Program-made: the position numbers and the translations under genes
Shown here: positions 1-8,541 of the stretch, one piece after another
Numbering within the stretch: position 1 is the stretch's first letter
How the letters are laid out: every line of letters begins with the position of its first letter
Source of the DNA: Pleurocapsa sp. PCC 7327
GTDB lineage: Bacteria; Cyanobacteriota; Cyanobacteriia; Cyanobacteriales; Microcystaceae
Length of the DNA: 64,000 nucleotides
Assembly: GCF_000317025.1 (NCBI RefSeq)
Contig: NC_019689.1
Coordinates: 2,519,501-2,583,500, forward strand
Direction: 5' to 3'
Notes under the pieces: model-generated
What the model saw: the letters and a program-made list of their open reading frames with translations, nothing else
Told to the model about the DNA's origin: nothing
Database searches by the model: none

Positions 1-1053
1 GCGGCACAACAGCAAGTGTTGGCACTGCTTGAGGGAGCTTTGCAAAAACTAGACTATCGCGTCCGTCGCCTTCCCGGTCGTCGGACGGGAGGACACCTGT
101 TAGCCATTGGGCGCGATCGCTCAAAGAATCAACCGACGCAACTGTTGCTGGGACATTGCGATACCGTCTGGCCCCTGGGAACCCTAGACAAGATGCCCCT
201 ATTACAAAAGGCAGGCAAACTGTACGGTCCCGGAACCTATGATATGAAAGCCGGATTGGTTCTGAGTCTGGCGGCGATCGAAGCCATTCGGGCGCAAGGA
301 CTCGAACCGGAAGTTGCCCCCGTCATTTTTATCAACTCCGACGAAGAAATCGGCAGCATTGAATCGACTCCCTATATCCGACGGCTGGCAAAAACCAGCG
401 ATCGCGTTTTTGTCATGGAACCATCTCTCGGTCCAACGGGAAAACTAAAAACGAGTCGCAAAGGTGTCGGTCGGTTTACCATTCGCGTCGTTGGCAAAGC
501 GGCTCATGCTGGCTTAGAGCCGGAGAGGGGGGCTAGCGCTATCCTAGAGCTATCCTTTGTCATTCAGAAGTTATTCGCCCTCAACGACCCACAACGAGGC
601 ATTACCGTTAACGTCGGTACGATTGACGGAGGGATTCGCCCCAACGTGATTGCTCCCGAAAGCGAAGCCGTTGTAGACGTGCGAGTTCTGCATCAAGAGG
701 ATGCCAGGGAAATCGAACGAGCCATCCTGGGATTGCAACCGACCACTCCGGGCACGCAACTTATTATCGAAGGTCGTATTGGACGACCGCCAATGGAGAG
801 AACCCCAGGCAACCAAAAACTCTGGCAGCAAGCGCAACAAGTCGCCGCCGAATTCGGATGGCAGCTTGAGGAAGAAACCGCTGGCGGCGGTTCCGACGGC
901 AATACAACCAGCCTCTACGCACCCACCCTAGATGGTCTGGGCGCAGTAGGCGACGCAGCCCATTCGCCAGGAGAGTTTGTCTACTTGGATCGGCTGGTAG
1001 AACGAGCCGCACTCCTATCGCGACTGTTGTTAGAGCCAGCAATTAGCGATTGA
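1..1053 (+). CDS. M20-family metallopeptidase / N-acyl amino acid deacylase, 5' partial
   Basis: Zinc-dependent amidohydrolase or carboxypeptidase of the M20 (glutamate carboxypeptidase-like) family. The frame is open from base 1, so the true start probably lies upstream; the first in-frame start-like codon is GTG at 16. Counting from there, the metal ligands are visible: H47 and D49 (GHCDT), D76 (GTYDMK), the catalytic acidic cluster DEE at 109-111, E135 (MEPSLG), and the C-terminal H of AAHSPGE. The dimerisation lid lies between about residues 145 and 255. About 30 N-terminal residues seem to be missing compared with the family. The gene ends 61 bp before a P-loop gene on the same strand, so the two may be co-transcribed. 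Substrate specificity cannot be read from the sequence. Confidence 0.85.
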   Translation, partial: AAQQQVLALLEGALQKLDYRVRRLPGRRTGGHLLAIGRDRSKNQPTQLLLGHCDTVWPLGTLDKMPLLQKAGKLYGPGTYDMKAGLVLSLAAIEAIRAQGLEPEVAPVIFINSDEEIGSIESTPYIRRLAKTSDRVFVMEPSLGPTGKLKTSRKGVGRFTIRVVGKAAHAGLEPERGASAILELSFVIQKLFALNDPQRGITVNVGTIDGGIRPNVIAPESEAVVDVRVLHQEDAREIERAILGLQPTTPGTQLIIEGRIGRPPMERTPGNQKLWQQAQQVAAEFGWQLEEETAGGGSDGNTTSLYAPTLDGLGAVGDAAHSPGEFVYLDRLVERAALLSRLLLEPAISD

Positions 1054-1114
1054 TGATTAGTGCTGGGGATTGGTTTAGGAGTTTCTCCTTTCCCTAGCAA
1101 TCGGAGGAAAAACG

Positions 1115-2128
1115 ATGTCTGATAAATACTTCTTCGCTTCTCTGACCCGGATCTCCGATCTAGAATCCCGTCCCTTTTCGGTTTGCCCTCTGCCTCGGTA
1201 TCAATGGGCGACGGGAGATTACGTCGTCGGAGAAGTCATTCCTCCAGTGTACCAGTCCTCAAGCGTTGAGTTAACTAACGGACGCATCGCGTATTTGCTG
1301 GAAGGAGACTTAATTATCGGTGCTTTTGGAATTCGTCGAGCGACTTTGGAAGCGGTAGGAGACTGGCAATCGATCGAATCCGACGATCGCATGGAGAACA
1401 TGACCACAGCAGGGCTTTTCGGGCGAGTCACTTCTAAGTCTTTCCTGCTAGCCCCGCTTACCTCTCTACTTTACCGAGGTCACGTCCTTCGAGATGGGCA
1501 GAAAGTCTGTATGAAAGATTTTGTTGCTGACCTGCCAGCACTTCAATACAATTGTCCGACGATTATTATTATCGGCACATCGATGTCAGCCGGAAAAACG
1601 ACGACGGCAAGGGCTATTATCCATCAGCTCAAGCGCATGGATCTGAAGGTGGTTGGCGCGAAGTTAACAGGAGCTGGGCGTTACCGCGATATTTTGTCAA
1701 TGGGCGATGCTGGAGCCGATAAAATCTTCGATTTCGTCGATGTCGGTCTTCCGTCTTCTATCGTTCCTCCCGAAGAGTTTCGCGTCTGCGTGCGCAAATT
1801 GCTGAGTGCGATCGCGGCTGAAAAACCCGATGTAGTCGTCGCAGAAGCGGGAGCCTCTCCTTTCGAGCCTTATAACGGTTCTGTCGTGTTAGAGGAATTA
1901 AAAGAGCAGATTCGCTGTACCGTGCTGTGCGCGTCCGATCCTTATGCAGTCGTCGGAGTTAGCCGCAGTTTTGGTTTAACTCCCGATTTGATTAGTGGAA
2001 TAGCCACCAGCACGACAGCAGGCGTGGAGTTGGTAGAAAAACTCTCAGGAGTCAAAGCTTTGACGCTCAGCGATCGCAAATCTCTACCCGAACTAACGCA
2101 AATGCTCAAAATTAAGTTAGCACTTTAG
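1115..2128 (+). CDS. P-loop NTPase-like protein with distant DUF1611 resemblance
   Basis: 337 aa. It has an N-terminal region of about 145 residues that I do not recognise, then a P-loop domain with a Walker A-like GTSMSAGKTT at 154-163, followed by a TGAGR...DAGADKIFDFVD segment and a VVVAEAGASPFEP segment. The order of elements in the C-terminal half resembles the DUF1611/MobB/dethiobiotin-synthetase group of P-loop proteins. A recalled DUF1611 protein has a similar TGxxG...DAG...ADFV run, but this is a memory-based comparison and not a search. The start is well supported by AATCGGAGG shortly before the ATG. It follows the M20 hydrolase on the same strand. Function unknown; alternatives are a MobB-like GTP-binding protein or a ligase/acetyltransferase-like enzyme. 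Confidence 0.7.
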   Translation: MSDKYFFASLTRISDLESRPFSVCPLPRYQWATGDYVVGEVIPPVYQSSSVELTNGRIAYLLEGDLIIGAFGIRRATLEAVGDWQSIESDDRMENMTTAGLFGRVTSKSFLLAPLTSLLYRGHVLRDGQKVCMKDFVADLPALQYNCPTIIIIGTSMSAGKTTTARAIIHQLKRMDLKVVGAKLTGAGRYRDILSMGDAGADKIFDFVDVGLPSSIVPPEEFRVCVRKLLSAIAAEKPDVVVAEAGASPFEPYNGSVVLEELKEQIRCTVLCASDPYAVVGVSRSFGLTPDLISGIATSTTAGVELVEKLSGVKALTLSDRKSLPELTQMLKIKLAL

Positions 2129-2175
2129 CAGGGGCAGGTTTTACCATCCAGTTATTGTCGTAGTCGGGATGCAAT

Positions 2176-2205
2176 AGAAAAATGGCTCTGCCCAACGCAG
2201 AGCCA
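2176..2205 (-). terminator. Rho-independent terminator downstream of acsF
   Basis: The inverted repeat TGGCTCTGC/GCAGAGCCA has a 5-base loop and, read on the minus strand, is followed by TTTTTCT. It sits 25 bp past the acsF stop codon. It may also serve the converging plus-strand P-loop gene, although there is no T-run on that side. Confidence 0.85.
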
Positions 2206-2229
2206 GATCGATGGGAAAGTTGTGGGATT

Positions 2230-3306
2230 TTAGCGAACTGTTCCTTCTAAGGAGTCAACCCGAATGGGTTTGATTAAGTACAATTTCAGGAACTGCCAAC
2301 CGTTGGAGACGAAATAAGGTAGCTTGCGCAACAGTTTTAAGAATTTGGGGCTGCTAGATTCATCGATCGCCCGCAATTGCTCGTTATTCTTAACGCAAAT
2401 CTCCAGGCGATCGTAAAATTCTGGATTTTCTACATCCAGAATGACTGGGAAAACTCGCCCTGCCGTTTCATTGGTTTTCTCAATCACGTACTTATCATAT
2501 GACCGAGCTTCTAAACCGATAGAAGCATAGAAGTCAGCACGCTGGATGTCGTTGAGATACATCGTTGCAAATACCGACAGCAGGAAGAAACGGCACCACA
2601 GTCTTGCCTTCCAATCATTCAAAATGTCGGGCTGCGATCTCATGATCGCATCGAAGAAATCTCCATGGCGATTTTCATCCTGACACCAGTTTTCAAAGAA
2701 GCGGAAGATCGGATATATCCGATTTTCTGGATGCTGCTCTAGATGGCGATAAATGGTGATATAGCGCCAGTAACCGATCTTTTCGGATAGGTAAGTGGCG
2801 TAGAAAATAAACTTAGGCTTAAAGAAAGTATACTTGTGATTTTTGGTCAGAAATCCTAAGTCCAGCGAGAGTTTAAAATCCGACATGGCTTTATTCAAGA
2901 AACCAGCATGACGGGCTTCATCTCGCGACATCAGCGTAAAACACTCTGCTAGGACTGGATTTTTATCCTTTAACCGCCGTCCTAATTCTTTGTAGAGTAA
3001 GAAACCAGAGAATTCCGCCGTGCAAGATCGTTCCAAAAACTCAATAAACAAGCGGCGAGTTTCCCCATCGATACGATCCCAAGATTGATTAAATTCTTCA
3101 TCCCGAACGAAGTGATGGCGGTTATAGTCAGCGCGGAATTCTTCTAGAATCGCTCTCAACTCGTCCTCATTGGCAGAGATATCCATTTGCGCCATTGCTT
3201 CAAAATCGGTCGTGTAAAACCGAGGCGTGAGGATTGTTTCTTTGGCAGGGACTTTGATTCCCGGACGCAGTTCTTCAAATTCTGGTTTTTTGAGGGTATT
3301 GACCAT
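2230..3306 (-). CDS. acsF: Mg-protoporphyrin IX monomethyl ester (oxidative) cyclase
   Basis: 358 aa, full length for AcsF/ChlA. This di-iron enzyme of chlorophyll synthesis uses O2 to close the fifth (isocyclic) ring of Mg-protoporphyrin IX monomethyl ester, giving protochlorophyllide, at or near the thylakoid membrane. The ferritin-like di-iron ligand motifs are seen: E98 in the TAEF segment, DEARH at 129-133 and DENRH at 210-214. The N-terminal PRFYTTDF segment is typical of the family. It is transcribed alone and ends at a strong terminator. Its promoter lies in the 328-bp divergent region shared with the MBL hydrolase gene. No other chlorophyll genes are adjacent. Many cyanobacteria carry two cyclase paralogues for high and low oxygen; I cannot tell which this is. 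Confidence 0.97.
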   Translation of the reverse strand: MVNTLKKPEFEELRPGIKVPAKETILTPRFYTTDFEAMAQMDISANEDELRAILEEFRADYNRHHFVRDEEFNQSWDRIDGETRRLFIEFLERSCTAEFSGFLLYKELGRRLKDKNPVLAECFTLMSRDEARHAGFLNKAMSDFKLSLDLGFLTKNHKYTFFKPKFIFYATYLSEKIGYWRYITIYRHLEQHPENRIYPIFRFFENWCQDENRHGDFFDAIMRSQPDILNDWKARLWCRFFLLSVFATMYLNDIQRADFYASIGLEARSYDKYVIEKTNETAGRVFPVILDVENPEFYDRLEICVKNNEQLRAIDESSSPKFLKLLRKLPYFVSNGWQFLKLYLIKPIRVDSLEGTVR

Positions 3307-3634
3307 GGCTTGTTTATAGTGCTTTTTTCTTTGATTGGGCTGCCTGGTGGCGTAGCGAGGTTTGAATTCCTCACAATTGGGTAAGTCTAAATTGTCTTAT
3401 GCGAGGCTAGAATTCAGTCTACCAAGGTCTAGACGAGGAATTAAGCGGCTTTTCATTAAGAGTTATAACACAATATAAAATTTTGTTAAAAAAGCCAGCT
3501 AAAACCTTGACAAAATTTTGAGTGACCGCGATCTCGGCTAGAGATTGAGCGAATTCTCTGACACCCCGCTATTTTCTTGTTAGTCTGACTAATGAAAGAT
3601 TTAAACAGCAATTTTTAAACCCAGAAACTCAACA
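3307..3634. other. Divergent intergenic region acsF / MBL hydrolase
   Basis: 328 bp without a convincing gene. It is AT-rich at about 3450-3510 and contains a TTGACA at about 3507 on the plus strand, but no well-spaced -10 that I would defend. It must carry the promoters for acsF (leftward) and the MBL gene (rightward). Confidence 0.5.
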
Positions 3635-4522
3635 ATGCAGAACCAATTTCACATCAAATTTTGGGGCGTTAGAGGAAGTATCCCCTGTCCGGGAACGGAT
3701 ACCGTTCGCTATGGCGGCAATACTTCTTGCATAGAAATGCAGATAGGAGGCGAACGTCTAATTTTTGATGGCGGTACGGGACTGCGAGTTTTAGGCGAAT
3801 CTATGCTTGCCGAAATGCCCGTGCAAGCGCATTTATTTTTTACTCACACTCACTGGGATCATATACAAGGATTTCCCTTCTTTGTACCAGCGTTTGTTAA
3901 AGGCAATCGTTTCAGGATTTATGCGATTCCTGCTCCCAATGGAGCAACGATCGAACAACGCCTCCACGATCAAATGCTTCATCCCAACTTTCCCGTCCCC
4001 TTGCAAATCATGCAGGCAGATCTGCAATTTTATGACCTCGAAATCGGAGAAACTATCAAAATTGGCGAGCTAGTTGTTGAAACAGCCAGACTCAACCATC
4101 CCGGCGTAGCAGTAGGCTATCGCGTCAATTGGAGAGGGCTTTCAGCCGCCTACATCACCGATACGGAACATTTCCCCGATCGCCTTGACGAGAATGTTCT
4201 CTGGCTCTCTCGCGAAGCCGATGCGGTCATTATCGATGCGACTTACACTGACGAAGAATATTACGATGACAAATGTAGCAAAGTCGGTTGGGGACATTCA
4301 ACTTGGCAAGAAGCCGTAAAAATCGCCAAAGCTGCCAAGGTGAAACAGTTGATTCTCTTCCACCACGATCCCTCTCACAACGATGACTTTTTAGATCGCC
4401 TCGGCGAACGAGCTGCCCTAGCTTATCCGAATACCATTTTGGCACGGGAAGGTTTATCAATTGAGTTGATGGAAACAACTAAAAGATTTTCGATTCCAAA
4501 ACAAATCACCAATGACCAATGA
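3635..4522 (+). CDS. MBL-fold metallo-hydrolase (RNase Z / PhnP-like)
   Basis: 295 aa cytoplasmic metallo-beta-lactamase-fold hydrolase. The signature HTHWDH at 71-76 supplies the zinc ligands, and further His ligands are in RLNHPG, the ITDTEH segment and LFHHDPSHND near the C-terminus. The N-terminus KFWGVRGSIPCPG with GGNTSC is characteristic of the subgroup often annotated as cAMP-phosphodiesterase class II, PhnP or RNase Z-like hydrolases in cyanobacteria. The substrate is unknown. The gene is divergent from acsF and is followed 31 bp later by ribF; the space between contains two short accaatgacc repeats. True RNase Z usually has a different exosite arm, so a tRNA-processing role is not supported. 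Confidence 0.85.
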   Translation: MQNQFHIKFWGVRGSIPCPGTDTVRYGGNTSCIEMQIGGERLIFDGGTGLRVLGESMLAEMPVQAHLFFTHTHWDHIQGFPFFVPAFVKGNRFRIYAIPAPNGATIEQRLHDQMLHPNFPVPLQIMQADLQFYDLEIGETIKIGELVVETARLNHPGVAVGYRVNWRGLSAAYITDTEHFPDRLDENVLWLSREADAVIIDATYTDEEYYDDKCSKVGWGHSTWQEAVKIAKAAKVKQLILFHHDPSHNDDFLDRLGERAALAYPNTILAREGLSIELMETTKRFSIPKQITNDQ

Positions 4523-4553
4523 CCAATGACTAAATTGTGTCAAAATGTAAAGC

Positions 4554-5591
4554 GTGTGGGTAACATCTTCGACCGATAAAGTTTTAACGCCTAGCGCGAT
4601 CGCCCTTGGCAATTTTGACGGCCTTCACCGAGGGCATCAGAGAGTCTTGCAGCCAATTTTACAACAGGCTTCGGCTGTCATTGGTTGTCCGGCTTCTGCT
4701 CAAGAAGTTGTCAGAGATAGCCAATGTCCTTATGCGACAGTAGTTACTTTTAACCCCCATCCCCAAGAATTTTTTACGGGGCAAAGCAAACAACTACTAA
4801 CGCCACTCCCAGAAAAGGTTAAGCTACTAGAACAGTTAGGCGTAGAACAGTTAGTTCTGTTGCCCTTCGATCGCGAACTGGCTGCCTTGAGTCCGCAACA
4901 ATTTGTCGAAGAGATCTTAATGCGGCAGTTGCAGGCGACTCGGATTAGCGTCGGAGAAGATTTTCGCTTCGGGCACAAACGGGCAGGAACGGCAGAAGAT
5001 TTAAGAGCGATCGCGGCGAAATTTGGCGTAGAAGTTGTCATTACCTCCCTCCAAACCTGTCAAGGCAATGAAAGCGAGCAACCCACTCCCCGCATCAGTA
5101 GCTCTGCGATCCGCCAAGCCCTAGCAGAAGGAGACATTGCTCGAGCCAACCGCATGTTAGGACGTGCTTATACCCTGATGGGAACGGTCGTGAAGGGACA
5201 GCAGCTAGGCAAAACGATTGGCTTTCCGACGGCTAACCTACAACTTCCCCCCACAAAATTATTGCCCCGCTATGGGGTTTATTGTGTCAAAGTTTTCCTG
5301 GAAGGAGAGGAGGGGGAGACGGGGAGACTCCCAGAGGGGAAGAATATTATTACCCAGTCCTCAATCAAAGGTGTAATGAATATTGGCTGCCGTCCAACAG
5401 TAGCAGGCAATACACCGACTGTTGAAGTACACCTACTCGATTGGGCAGGGGATTTGTATGGGAGAACCCTTACCGTAAGCTTAGAAAAGTTTCTGCGTCC
5501 CGAACAAAAATTTCCTTCAATCGATGCCCTCAAAGCCCAAATTGCTTTCGACTGCGACTTAGCTAGAAAAATTCTTGAGCGAGCGACGTGA
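4554..5591 (+). CDS. ribF: Bifunctional riboflavin kinase / FAD synthetase
   Basis: 345 aa. It makes FMN from riboflavin (C-terminal kinase domain) and FAD from FMN (N-terminal nucleotidyltransferase domain). The adenylyltransferase signature GNFDGLHRGH is at 19-28, TFNPHP at 65-70 and the ISSSAIR motif at 181-187. The kinase domain starts near GRAYTLMGTV (203-), with GKTIGFPTANL. A GTG start is used; no better in-frame ATG precedes the signature. Oddities: about 15 extra residues around 44-59, and an insertion of roughly 18 residues at about 250-267 inside the kinase domain. The second insertion is encoded by a G-rich gggagacggggag stretch identical in character to this genome's intergenic repeats. 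The frame is kept open across both. Confidence 0.95.
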   Translation: MWVTSSTDKVLTPSAIALGNFDGLHRGHQRVLQPILQQASAVIGCPASAQEVVRDSQCPYATVVTFNPHPQEFFTGQSKQLLTPLPEKVKLLEQLGVEQLVLLPFDRELAALSPQQFVEEILMRQLQATRISVGEDFRFGHKRAGTAEDLRAIAAKFGVEVVITSLQTCQGNESEQPTPRISSSAIRQALAEGDIARANRMLGRAYTLMGTVVKGQQLGKTIGFPTANLQLPPTKLLPRYGVYCVKVFLEGEEGETGRLPEGKNIITQSSIKGVMNIGCRPTVAGNTPTVEVHLLDWAGDLYGRTLTVSLEKFLRPEQKFPSIDALKAQIAFDCDLARKILERAT

Positions 5592-5645
5592 AATCTGGCA
5601 GGGGAATCGGGAAAGTTAGTTAATAATTAGAATTTGACGATTACT

Positions 5646-6566
5646 ATGAGAGAAAAAATTGACACGCTGACCGAAAACCTAAGTCGCACGATTGTCGGAA
5701 AAGTGAATGCGATTCGGTTAGTATTAGTCGCCCTGCTGAGTGGCGGTCATGCCCTTTTGGAAGACGTTCCTGGAGTGGGTAAAACTCTGCTGGCAAAATC
5801 CTTAGCGCGATCGATTAACGGTCGCTTCCAGCGCATCCAATGTACCCCAGACTTGCTGCCAACTGATATTACGGGAACGAATATTTGGAATCCCAATACG
5901 AGAGAATTTGAATTTTTGTCAGGGCCTGCCTTTGCTAACGTTCTGCTCGCCGATGAAATCAACCGAGCAACCCCCCGCACCCAGTCCGCCTTGCTAGAGG
6001 TGATGGAAGAGAAACAGGTAACGGTAGACGGCGCAGCCCGTCCCGTTCCCCAACCCTTTTTTGTCATTGCCACGCAGAACCCCATCGAGTATCAAGGGAC
6101 ATTTCCCTTGCCAGAAGCACAAATGGATCGCTTTACCCTTTCTCTGAGTCTGGGCTATCCGACTGAACAAGAAGAACTGCAAATGTTGCAAAAACAACGC
6201 CAGAGAATTGGCACCGACGAACTGCAACCCTGTATTTCCCTAGAAGACGTTCTAGAATTACAACATCTCGTCAGTCAGGTAAAAGTGACCGCAGATTTAC
6301 AGAAATATATGCTCAATTTGGTGCGAGCATCCCGCAGCGATGACGAAATTACGTTAGGAGTGAGTCCGCGAGGCACCGTCGCTTTACAAAAGGCAACTCA
6401 GGCACTGGCTTTCCTAGAGGGACGAGATTATGCTATTCCTGATGATGTTAAATTGCTAGCACCTCACGTTTTGTCGCACCGTCTTATTCCCGCAGGCGGA
6501 CGACAAGCCAAGACAATTGTCGAAAGGTTGCTGCGTACCATCCCGGTGGAAATCGTTGCCACTTGA
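5646..6566 (+). CDS. MoxR-family AAA+ ATPase
   Basis: 306 aa from the ATG; a TTG four codons upstream at 5634 is an alternative. MoxR AAA ATPases act as chaperones, usually working with von Willebrand A-domain partners to insert cofactors or activate complexes. Seen: Walker A EDVPGVGKT at 39-47, Walker B LLADEINRATP at 100-110, sensor 1 ATQNPIEY, and a C-terminal lid with SPRGT. The expected partner genes (DUF58/VWA) are not adjacent here. The next gene, a dihaem cytochrome c, overlaps or abuts it, so co-expression is likely. The only VWA protein nearby is the exosortase target about 5 kb downstream. Confidence 0.93.
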   Translation: MREKIDTLTENLSRTIVGKVNAIRLVLVALLSGGHALLEDVPGVGKTLLAKSLARSINGRFQRIQCTPDLLPTDITGTNIWNPNTREFEFLSGPAFANVLLADEINRATPRTQSALLEVMEEKQVTVDGAARPVPQPFFVIATQNPIEYQGTFPLPEAQMDRFTLSLSLGYPTEQEELQMLQKQRQRIGTDELQPCISLEDVLELQHLVSQVKVTADLQKYMLNLVRASRSDDEITLGVSPRGTVALQKATQALAFLEGRDYAIPDDVKLLAPHVLSHRLIPAGGRQAKTIVERLLRTIPVEIVAT

Positions 6567-6574
6567 AACACCAA

Positions 6575-7090
6575 ATGTTCAACTTAGTTCGACAAAAACT
6601 GATTCGACACAAAACCATAAAGGCTCTTTCGCCGTTAATTTTGTTATTGGCGACCGCGTTGTGGTGCGTCGGACTGGGGTGGGGAATGGCATTTGCCCTC
6701 GATCCGATTCCCAGTCGCTACGAAAACGGACGAGATTTATATTTAGAAAATTGCTCTGGCTGTCATATCGCCATTCCTCCAGAAGTTATGCCAACGCAAA
6801 CCTGGAAACAACTTCTAGAAAACCCTGAAGACCATTACGGTCGATCGCTGACGAATTTGATTAGGATTACCCAACTTCTAATCTGGGATTACTTGAGTGC
6901 TTATTCCCGTCCCTTAACAACAAACGAACCCATTCCTTTGCTGATAGAGCAATCCCGTTATTTCAAGGCACTTCATCCCAGAGTTCAATTCTCCGAACCC
7001 GTTACTGCCGATGCTTGCGTTAAATGTCATCCAGGAGTGGCTCAATTTGACTATCGTACCCTGACCCCTGAATGGCAAGATGCGCCCTAA
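6575..7090 (+). CDS. Dihaem cytochrome c (DHC family), membrane-anchored/periplasmic
   Basis: 171 aa from the ATG at 6575; a TTG at 6563 would overlap the moxR stop. An N-terminal hydrophobic segment (SPLILLLATALWCVGLGWGM) serves as signal or anchor. Two haem c binding motifs are seen, CSGCH at about 60-64 and CVKCH at about 148-152. This fits the small dihaem cytochrome c family (DHC) of cyanobacteria and proteobacteria, with a likely periplasmic or lumenal electron-transfer role. It starts 8 bases after the MoxR stop, so the pair is probably one transcript. It converges with the amino-acid permease gene, with only 6 bp between stop codons. The redox partner is unknown. Confidence 0.85.
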   Translation: MFNLVRQKLIRHKTIKALSPLILLLATALWCVGLGWGMAFALDPIPSRYENGRDLYLENCSGCHIAIPPEVMPTQTWKQLLENPEDHYGRSLTNLIRITQLLIWDYLSAYSRPLTTNEPIPLLIEQSRYFKALHPRVQFSEPVTADACVKCHPGVAQFDYRTLTPEWQDAP

Positions 7091-7096
7091 TATCGA

Positions 7097-8269
7097 TTAC
7101 CTTTCCTTGATTTGTACCGAGCGGTTGAACCAGTTCATGAGCGAAGCAATAATTAAGTCAAAAATCAAATAGGTCGCCATAACGACTAGCAACATTTCTA
7201 CAGCGTTTCCCGTTTGATTGGAAATCGTGTAAGATACCGCGTAAATATCGCTGTAGAGAACGGCGATCGCTAAACTAGAATTTTTGGCTAAGTTGAGAAA
7301 TTCGCTAGTTAGGGGCGGAATCATGACCCGCAAGGCTTGGGGAAATATCACCAAACGCATGATTAGAGAGGGTTTTAGTCCTAATGCCCTCGCTGCTTCC
7401 CATTGTCCTTTGCCTACGGACTGAATCCCCGCGCGAACCACTTCTGCAATAAATGCCGCCGTGTAAACTGTCAGTCCGAACGTCAAGGCGGCAAATTCAG
7501 AAGAAAGGCTCAATCCTCCTTCAATACTATTAGTCGCGCGATCGAATTGAGGTTGCTGCCAATCGAGACCGAAAATTATGGTAAGAATGGCAGCGATCGC
7601 AATCCCAATCAATCCCACTTGGAAAACTCGTCCTGACGACCCTTGTCCTACGATTGCCTGGGTTTGTTTGCGCCAGATAATAGCGGCTAAAATGGCGCTC
7701 AAAACCAGAAATCCTAAAGATAGCCAGGTCTGTAAAGTTCCGGCCGGAAAAGGAATCTGCATTCCTCGGTTGGTGAGAAAAATGGAATCCCAAACGACGA
7801 GTGGATTGTCAATTTTCGGCAATCTGAGAAAAATGGCAAAATACCAGAAAAAAAGTTGCAATAGCAGAGGCGTATTGCGAAATGTTTCTACATAAACGGC
7901 GGCAATTTTTCGCACTAGCCAATTATCCGATAATCTGCCCATGCCAACGGTAATACCGAGGATGGTGGCAAGAATAATCCCGCTTAACATCACTCGCAAC
8001 GAGTTGAGCAAACCTACCAAAAGAGCACGAAAGTAGGGATCTGTAGGACTGTATGGGATGAGGGAATCGCCAATTTTAAAAGAAGCGGGGCGATCGGCAT
8101 CAAATAGAAATGCCAAGCTAAAATCTAAACCCCTGCGGCGAAAGTTACGAGCGAGATTATTTCCCAGAATAACGAAGATAGTAACGACAATGAAGACGAT
8201 TACTATCTGAACAAGGATTTTTAGGAAGCGATCGTCCCGCCAAAAAGGAATTTTTTCATTATCGGTCAT
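7097..8269 (-). CDS. natG: Polar/general amino-acid ABC transporter permease (NatG/AapQ type)
   Basis: About 390 aa from the ATG at 8269; an upstream in-frame start at 8308 is less likely because its codons run into repeat-like intergenic sequence. Inner-membrane permease of the His/Glu/Gln/Arg/opine ABC family. A long first periplasmic loop follows the first TM segment, as in AapQ/NatG, and the EAA-type cytoplasmic loop is seen in EAARALGLKPSLIMRLVIFPQALR. It lies downstream of the binding-protein gene on the same strand, separated by about 270 bp of repeats. No second permease (NatH) or ATPase (BgtA/AapP) follows, so the remaining subunits must be elsewhere. The symbol is by analogy with the Anabaena N-II system. 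Confidence 0.85.
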   Translation of the reverse strand: MTDNEKIPFWRDDRFLKILVQIVIVFIVVTIFVILGNNLARNFRRRGLDFSLAFLFDADRPASFKIGDSLIPYSPTDPYFRALLVGLLNSLRVMLSGIILATILGITVGMGRLSDNWLVRKIAAVYVETFRNTPLLLQLFFWYFAIFLRLPKIDNPLVVWDSIFLTNRGMQIPFPAGTLQTWLSLGFLVLSAILAAIIWRKQTQAIVGQGSSGRVFQVGLIGIAIAAILTIIFGLDWQQPQFDRATNSIEGGLSLSSEFAALTFGLTVYTAAFIAEVVRAGIQSVGKGQWEAARALGLKPSLIMRLVIFPQALRVMIPPLTSEFLNLAKNSSLAIAVLYSDIYAVSYTISNQTGNAVEMLLVVMATYLIFDLIIASLMNWFNRSVQIKER

Positions 8270-8329
8270 TGGATGAAAGGATTTTAGATTTTGGCGAAGC
8301 TGCCGCACGCTCCCGGAACCGCTTCCGGG

Positions 8330-8530
8330 AGAACGGCGGATTTTGGATTGGGGATTGGTCAGTTGTCCTTTGTCATTAGTCCTTTGATTTTGGATGCAAG
8401 GATTGAGGAGTAGTTAGTAGTTAGTGGTTGGTGGTTAGTGGTTAATTGTCTCCCCATTTCCCCGTCTCCCCCCACACTTCCCACACTCCCCACACTCCCG
8501 GTTCTCCCCACCCTCCCACTTCCTCCCAGT
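8330..8530. repeat. Composite intergenic repeat (gttagtggttag / ctccccgtctcccc type)
   Basis: Low-complexity repeat block between natF and natG. It has tttggattggggattgg units, then gttagtagttagtggttgg units, then a C-rich run of ctccccgtctcccc and cccacactcccc units. Sequence of the same character recurs at 29222-29285, 38523-38605, 50743-50905 and 53583-53655, and in G-rich orientation inside ribF. No gene is apparent. Confidence 0.8.
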
Positions 8531-8541
8531 TCCCCAGTCTC

